Shown here one piece after another: positions 60,143 through 64,000 of a stretch of 64,000 nucleotides of DNA. How positions within the stretch are numbered: the stretch's first letter is position 1; every line of letters starts with the position of its first letter. The translations under genes were made by a program, and so were the position numbers. The stretch comes from Aquamicrobium sp. (GTDB lineage Bacteria > Pseudomonadota > Alphaproteobacteria > Rhizobiales > Rhizobiaceae), in NCBI GenBank assembly GCA_019739225.1, contig JAHHDT010000001.1, positions 620,001 to 684,000 of the forward strand. Direction: 5' to 3'. The notes beneath the pieces are model-generated. The model was not told the origin of the DNA. It made no database searches and saw only the letters and a list, made by a program, of their open reading frames with translations.

Positions 60143-60787
60143 CTACGACGCTTTCTTGCGAAAAGCGGCCATGTGCGCCTCATAGGCGCGCTGATAGGCG
60201 GGACGTGCCGTGCAGCGTCTGACATAAGCGGCAAGGACCGGCTCGTTCTCGACGAGATCCGTGTGGCGAAGGATCTGCAGAACCGTCGTCATCATCAGAT
60301 CGCCCGCCGTGAAACGATCCTCCAGATATTCGCGATCGCCGAGCCACGCGGCCAGCTCCGAAAGGCGCTTGCGCACCATTGCCTCCGCCAGCGGCCGGCG
60401 CTCCTTCGCCCAATCTTCGTCAGGCGTGAAAAGGTCGATCTCGGCCAGCTCCTGAATGACGATTTCCATCGTGTTCAGCGCACAGAGAAGCCAGGTGACG
60501 GCGCGCGCCCTGCCCTCCTGGTCCCGTGGCAGAAGCACCTCCGACTTCTCGCCGATATGGAGCACGATCGCGCCCGATTCGAACAGGCTCAGCCCGTCTT
60601 CCTCGTAGACCGGCGCCTGACCAAAAGGTTGCAGCGCGCGGTAGTCCGGCGCTTGCTGGGTTTCGGCATCGATCAACCGCACCTTGTAGGCAAGTCCAGC
60701 TTCCTCCAGCGCCCAGCGCACCCGCATGTCGCGCACAAGGCCCTGCGCGAAGGGCGGCACCCAGCCGAATGTGTGGACGGTAATCAT
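60143..60787 (-). CDS. Glutathione S-transferase-family protein
   Basis: This 214-residue GST has an N-terminal thioredoxin-fold domain (LVRDMRVRWALEEAGLAYKVRLID, FGQAPVYEEDGLSLFESGAIVLHIGE) and a C-terminal helical domain (RFTAGDLMMTTVLQILRHTDLV). It overlaps the SRPBCC gene by 4 bp (ATGA). It is the last gene of an arsR-SRPBCC-gst operon; detoxification is likely. Confidence 0.88.
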   Translation of the reverse strand: MITVHTFGWVPPFAQGLVRDMRVRWALEEAGLAYKVRLIDAETQQAPDYRALQPFGQAPVYEEDGLSLFESGAIVLHIGEKSEVLLPRDQEGRARAVTWLLCALNTMEIVIQELAEIDLFTPDEDWAKERRPLAEAMVRKRLSELAAWLGDREYLEDRFTAGDLMMTTVLQILRHTDLVENEPVLAAYVRRCTARPAYQRAYEAHMAAFRKKAS

Positions 60788-61281
60788 GCGCCTTCTCCCT
60801 TGTTTCGCGCCATCGCCTCGGCATAAGCAGCTTCGCGGTCGATGCATTCGTTCCAGCCGCTGACATGACTGTCGCGTATCTCGACGCTGACAAAAGGCGT
60901 CTGGTGAAAGCTTTGGACGGTGCGGCCATTCAGCTCCTGGAATTCGACGGTGACGAGCGTGTCGAGGCCGGGCTGTTCGTTCCCATCCTCCCACTTGAAG
61001 GAGAAAACGATCCTGCGGTCGCGCTCGATCTCACGGAATACGCCGCTCATCCAGCTTTCGCCGTAGGCGTCTGCATGAATGCAGGCGCGCCACTTGCCGC
61101 CGGGACGGAAGTCCAGGCTGAGACTGGTGCAGGTAAAATCTCTCGGGCCCCACCAGCGCTGCATGTGCTCCGGCTTCTCCCATATGCGGAAGACCAGCGC
61201 GGCAGGCGCGTCGAATGTCCGTTCGATCAGCAACTCGTCGTCAGCAACAGCACGCGCTTCAGCTCTTTGGCCCATTTTCAT
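60784..61281 (-). CDS. SRPBCC (AHSA1-type) protein
   Basis: This 165-residue protein has RTFDAPAALVFRIWEKPEHMQRWWGPRDFTCTSLSLDFRPGGKWR and a C-terminal helix region, the AHSA1 fold. It probably binds a hydrophobic ligand. Its start lies inside the ArsR gene (about 20-bp overlap), so translation is coupled. Confidence 0.9.
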   Translation of the reverse strand: MKMGQRAEARAVADDELLIERTFDAPAALVFRIWEKPEHMQRWWGPRDFTCTSLSLDFRPGGKWRACIHADAYGESWMSGVFREIERDRRIVFSFKWEDGNEQPGLDTLVTVEFQELNGRTVQSFHQTPFVSVEIRDSHVSGWNECIDREAAYAEAMARNKGEGA

Positions 61282-61609
61282 CTACCTTGGTCAGTTCCGT
61301 GAGATAGGCACCCATCTTGTCGAAGCTGCCTTCCCAGTGGGCGCGATAGCGGGCCAACCAGCCGTCGACTTCCTTGAGCGGCGCCGCCTCCAGCCGGCAC
61401 GGCCGCCACTGCGCGCTGCGGCCGCGCGAGATCAACCCCGCCGTCTCCAGCACCTTCAAATGCCGTGAAATGGCTGGAAGGCTGATCTCGAAAGGCTCGG
61501 CGAGCTCGTTGACTGTCGCTTCCCCCTGCGACAGGCGCGCAAGCATCGCGCGCCGCGTCGGATCAGCCAGCGCGGCAAGCGTTGAACTCAGAGCATCGAT
61601 CTCTCTCAT
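61259..61609 (-). CDS. ArsR-family transcriptional regulator
   Basis: This 116-residue winged-helix protein has LAALADPTRRAMLARLSQGEATVNELAEPFEISLPAISRHLKVLETAGLI. There are no Cys metal motifs in the recognition helix, so it may sense a non-metal ligand. It heads the operon with SRPBCC and GST genes. A 36-bp dyad lies directly at its start. Confidence 0.9.
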   Translation of the reverse strand: MREIDALSSTLAALADPTRRAMLARLSQGEATVNELAEPFEISLPAISRHLKVLETAGLISRGRSAQWRPCRLEAAPLKEVDGWLARYRAHWEGSFDKMGAYLTELTKVDENGPKS

Positions 61610-61645
61610 ATTTAGCAGCCTTGTTAATTAACATAAACGCTAAAT
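61610..61645. promoter_or_regulatory. 36-bp dyad operator before the ArsR gene
   Basis: The outer arms ATTTAGC (61610-61616) and GCTAAAT (61639-61645) share their centre (61627.5) with an inner perfect palindrome TGTTAATTAACA (61622-61633). It directly abuts ATG 61609. It is a likely autorepression site of the ArsR protein. Confidence 0.6.
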
Positions 61646-61676
61646 ACGGATTGCATGTCTTGGTGTCAATGGTACC

Positions 61677-61709
61677 AAGAAAAAAGCCGGCGGAGGGCCC
61701 GCCGGCTTT
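61677..61709 (-). terminator. Rho-independent terminator of the padR gene
   Basis: The 11-bp stem AAAGCCGGCGG/CCGCCGGCTTT (61683-61693, 61699-61709) is followed on the minus strand by a T-rich run. It lies 36 bp past the padR stop. Confidence 0.85.
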
Positions 61710-61744
61710 CGATGTGTCGCTCTCGACAAGACTGGGCAAGACCC

Positions 61745-62329
61745 TCACAGGTCTTCGATCTCGCGGCGCGCGCGCTTTAGGATTTCGCGCGCTTCGGCCG
61801 CCTGTTCGGCCGAAAGAGCCCCACTGCGCAGCCGGCTGTAGACCGCCCAGCGCAATGCGCGCACCTCGTCGCCTAGGGCTACGCCGCTGGTCTCGGTCGA
61901 CGCCTGCTCCATCTGCGCGTTGATCTTCTCCAGTTCCCTCGCATTGTCGGCAAGGAAGGCGCGGCCCTGTTCCGTGATTGAGAACAGGCGCTTGTTGCCG
62001 GTCGTCGTCGAGGTGACGAGATCGGCCTCCTCCATCATCTGCAGCATGGGATAGATGGCTCCGGGGCTGGGGCTGTAGGCACCCTGGAACTTTGCTTCCA
62101 GCGCCTTGATGATGTCGTAGCCGTGGCGCGGCTCCTCGGCGATCAGGCCGAGCACGACCAGCCGCAACGCACCCGAATCGAACATGCGCGGCCCGCGCCG
62201 CCCGCCGAACGGTCCACCGCGATTGCGGCCGAACGGGCCGCCATGGCCATGCCGCCCGCCACCGCCTCTGCCCGGCCCACCGGCCATGCACATATGACCG
62301 TGACCACCTCGATGTCTGTGATTGAACAT
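61745..62329 (-). CDS. PadR-family regulator with Gly/His/Arg-rich N-terminus
   Basis: This 194-residue protein has a winged helix in the middle (VLGLIAEEPRHGYDIIKALEAKF, SPGAIYPMLQMMEEADLV) and a coiled C-terminus. The first 48 residues are mainly Gly, His, Arg and Pro (FNHRHRGGHGHM and similar), which could bind a metal or heme. The start at ATG 62329 follows AGGAAT-like sequence. It is flanked by a palindromic promoter and a strong terminator, so it is monocistronic and self-regulated. Confidence 0.87.
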   Translation of the reverse strand: MFNHRHRGGHGHMCMAGGPGRGGGGRHGHGGPFGRNRGGPFGGRRGPRMFDSGALRLVVLGLIAEEPRHGYDIIKALEAKFQGAYSPSPGAIYPMLQMMEEADLVTSTTTGNKRLFSITEQGRAFLADNARELEKINAQMEQASTETSGVALGDEVRALRWAVYSRLRSGALSAEQAAEAREILKRARREIEDL

Positions 62330-62363
62330 TGGGATTCCTTTCATAATGTCCGTTCATACGTCA

Positions 62364-62391
62364 TATCTAGCAAAAGATATATCTTTTACAA
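62364..62391 (-). promoter_or_regulatory. padR promoter with palindromic operator
   Basis: On the minus strand TTGTAA (62391-62386) and TAGATA (62369-62364) are 16 bp apart. A perfect 16-bp palindrome AAAAGATATATCTTTT (62372-62387) fills the spacer. Autoregulation is likely, as in other PadR proteins. Confidence 0.65.
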
Positions 62392-62481
62392 GATGCAACG
62401 TAAGGATTCCCGGCTGCACCAAGGGGAAGCCGGCCGGAATTCTGATCCCGACCGGCTTTGCAACAGCGCAATAATGAAGGT

Positions 62482-64000
62482 TCAGCGCGACCGATCGAGC
62501 GCCGATGCGAGCCTGACCAGCGACAGGAACTCGGCACGATAGCCGAACGGATCGGCTCCGCGCGCGGCCGAGGCGATCTCCTGGACGCGGTCATAGCCGA
62601 AATCAGCCACGGCATCCGTGTCCCGCAGTTTCTGCCCGAAGGCTGCAACTGCCACGGAGAAGCGCGCATCGTTCGAAGCCGCGTCGAAGCTCGAAACGAC
62701 ATCGGCCTCGTTGACCGGCTTCTCGATCAGCTTGCTGGTATCCTCGCCCGGCGCCTTGTAGCGGATCCTGACGAAGGCATATTCGCCGTCGCCAGCCTTC
62801 GGAGCGGCGCTGTCGCTTTGCTGCCCGTAGCGCAGGTCGTCGATCACCCGCGCCGGACTGTCCACCGGCGTGATCTCGTAGATCGCCGTCACCGAATGGC
62901 CCGAGCCGATCTCGCCGGCATCGACGCGGTCATTGTTGAAGTCCTCGCGGTTGAGCGCACGCGTCTCGTAGCCGATCAGCCGGTACTCGGCGATCCGCTG
63001 CGGATTGAACTCGACCTGTATCTTCACGTCGCCGGCGATGGGGAACAGCGTCGAGGATGCCTCTTCCACCAGCACCTTTTCGGCTTCCGCCAGCGTGTCG
63101 ATATAGGCGGCAGCTCCGTTGCCGTTCTGGGCGATGGCCTGCATCATCTGGTCGTTGAGGTTGCCCCGGCCGAAGCCCAGCACCGACAGGAACACACCGG
63201 ATTCCCGCTTGTCCTCGATCAGCGTCGTCAGCTCGTCGTCGCTCACCTGGCCGACGTTGAAGTCGCCGTCGGTCGCCAGCATCACGCGGTTGACGCCGCC
63301 CTCGACGAAGGAGCTTTCCGCAAGCCGGTATGCTTCCCGGATACCCGCCTCACCCGCCGTGCTGCCACCAGCCTCCAGCCTGTCGAGCGCAGACCGGATC
63401 GCCGCCTTGTCCGACGCCTTGGTCGGCTCCAGCACCGTGCCGGTGCTGCCCGCATAGGTGACAATCGACACCGTGTCGTCGGGGCCAAGCCGGTCGACGA
63501 GCATCCGGAAGGAGTTCTTGAGCAGTGGCAGCTTGTCGGGCTCTTCCATCGATCCCGACGTGTCGATCAGGAAGACGAGGTTGGAGCGCGGCTTCTGCGC
63601 GTGCTCGATCTCGTAACCCTTGATCGCAACATGCATGAGCTGCGTGTTCTCGTTCCAGGGCGTCGGCATGACGGTGACGGACGAGTTGAATGGTAGCTCG
63701 GCGCTTTCCGGACCGGCCCAGTCATAGGGGAAATAGTTGATCATCTCCTCGACCCGCACACTTTCCGGGTCGGGCAGCACACCTTCCTTCAGCGAACGCC
63801 GCACGAAGGCGTAGGAGGCCGTATCGACATCGATCGAGAAGGTGGAGACGGGGCTTTCCTGAACCGCGCGCACCGGATTGCTGTAGAAGGCCTCGACGCG
63901 ATCGCGGTTCTCGGCAGGCACTGGATAGGGCTCAGGCGCGATTACCTGCGGCGCGGCGGATGGCATGGTCAATGCGCGTGGCTCAGCGACCTTCTGGCGC
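62482..64000 (-). CDS. VWA-domain protein (YfbK family), 5' end outside window
   Basis: At least 505 residues are visible and the frame stays open through base 64000. Parts in order: a family-specific N-terminal segment (PVSTFSIDVDTASYAFVRRSL), a VWA domain with MIDAS DTSGSM and ATDGDFNVG, and a C-terminal domain (EFNPQRIAEYRLIGYETR). Homologues are exported. The signal peptide must lie beyond the window edge. The function is unknown. Confidence 0.85.
   Translation of the reverse strand, partial: RQKVAEPRALTMPSAAPQVIAPEPYPVPAENRDRVEAFYSNPVRAVQESPVSTFSIDVDTASYAFVRRSLKEGVLPDPESVRVEEMINYFPYDWAGPESAELPFNSSVTVMPTPWNENTQLMHVAIKGYEIEHAQKPRSNLVFLIDTSGSMEEPDKLPLLKNSFRMLVDRLGPDDTVSIVTYAGSTGTVLEPTKASDKAAIRSALDRLEAGGSTAGEAGIREAYRLAESSFVEGGVNRVMLATDGDFNVGQVSDDELTTLIEDKRESGVFLSVLGFGRGNLNDQMMQAIAQNGNGAAAYIDTLAEAEKVLVEEASSTLFPIAGDVKIQVEFNPQRIAEYRLIGYETRALNREDFNNDRVDAGEIGSGHSVTAIYEITPVDSPARVIDDLRYGQQSDSAAPKAGDGEYAFVRIRYKAPGEDTSKLIEKPVNEADVVSSFDAASNDARFSVAVAAFGQKLRDTDAVADFGYDRVQEIASAARGADPFGYRAEFLSLVRLASALDRSR

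Overview
The window looks like a chromosomal segment of a high-GC alphaproteobacterium of the order Hyphomicrobiales (Rhizobiales), most like the Phyllobacteriaceae/Mesorhizobium group. The main grounds are a rirA-type iron regulator, an acpXL-fabF-fabF-adh-lpxXL very-long-chain lipid A cluster, an Lrp-type regulator divergent from a long putA, hmuPSTUV/hmuR heme genes, and short palindromic intergenic repeats of rhizobial type. Genus assignment is inference only. I saw no rRNA, tRNA, prophage, transposase or CRISPR array.

Region 1 (1-10.8 kb) is a complete heme-iron acquisition locus. It holds the 3' part of rirA, a leftward hemP/hmuP-hmuS-hmuT-hmuU-hmuV operon (hmuV has an apparent 5' frameshift), and a divergent rightward unit: TonB-dependent heme receptor, unknown secreted protein, exbB, exbD, tonB, a second unknown protein, an IsdG-type heme monooxygenase and a VOC protein. 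A TGA-N9-TCA RirA-type operator lies over the hemP promoter between the two units. Region 2 (10.8-22.2 kb) carries putA/putR, a 42-residue membrane protein, a YtkA-domain protein with a di-heme peroxidase, kdgK, galM, gabD, an AEC transporter and a histidine-phosphatase-like protein lacking the usual Arg of the RH motif. Region 3 (22.3-27.2 kb) is the very-long-chain acyl lipid A operon; one of its two ketosynthases lacks the active-site Cys. Region 4 (27.2-32 kb) is a cytoplasmic SoeABC-type molybdenum sulfite dehydrogenase operon with a palindromic repeat between soeB and soeC.

Region 5 (32-47 kb) holds an L,D-transpeptidase, an M20 hydrolase next to a complete dipeptide-type ABC importer with a fused double ATPase, TerB, a TSUP permease, an AraC/VOC/cupin group, cobQ, a DMSP-lyase-family cupin, and an acyl-CoA dehydrogenase with mmsB (valine-type catabolism). 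Region 6 (47-56 kb) has small stress-like genes (one behind a GGAAC-N16-CGTT EcfG-type promoter), a class III aminotransferase, a non-pyrrolysine MttB-family methyltransferase and a dimethylglycine/sarcosine-dehydrogenase-type flavoprotein, then a PhnD-like protein and a membrane desaturase. Region 7 (56-64 kb) is rich in regulators with readable operators: XRE, MerR (19-bp-spacer promoter of a divergent MFS pump), an ArsR-SRPBCC-GST operon and a Gly/His-rich PadR protein. It also has a betaine/homocysteine-type methyltransferase behind a 20-bp palindrome, and ends in a VWA-domain protein cut by the window edge.

Starts were chosen by upstream Shine-Dalgarno-like sequence, gene overlap and family N-termini. 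All functions come from reading translations and motifs; no database search was possible.
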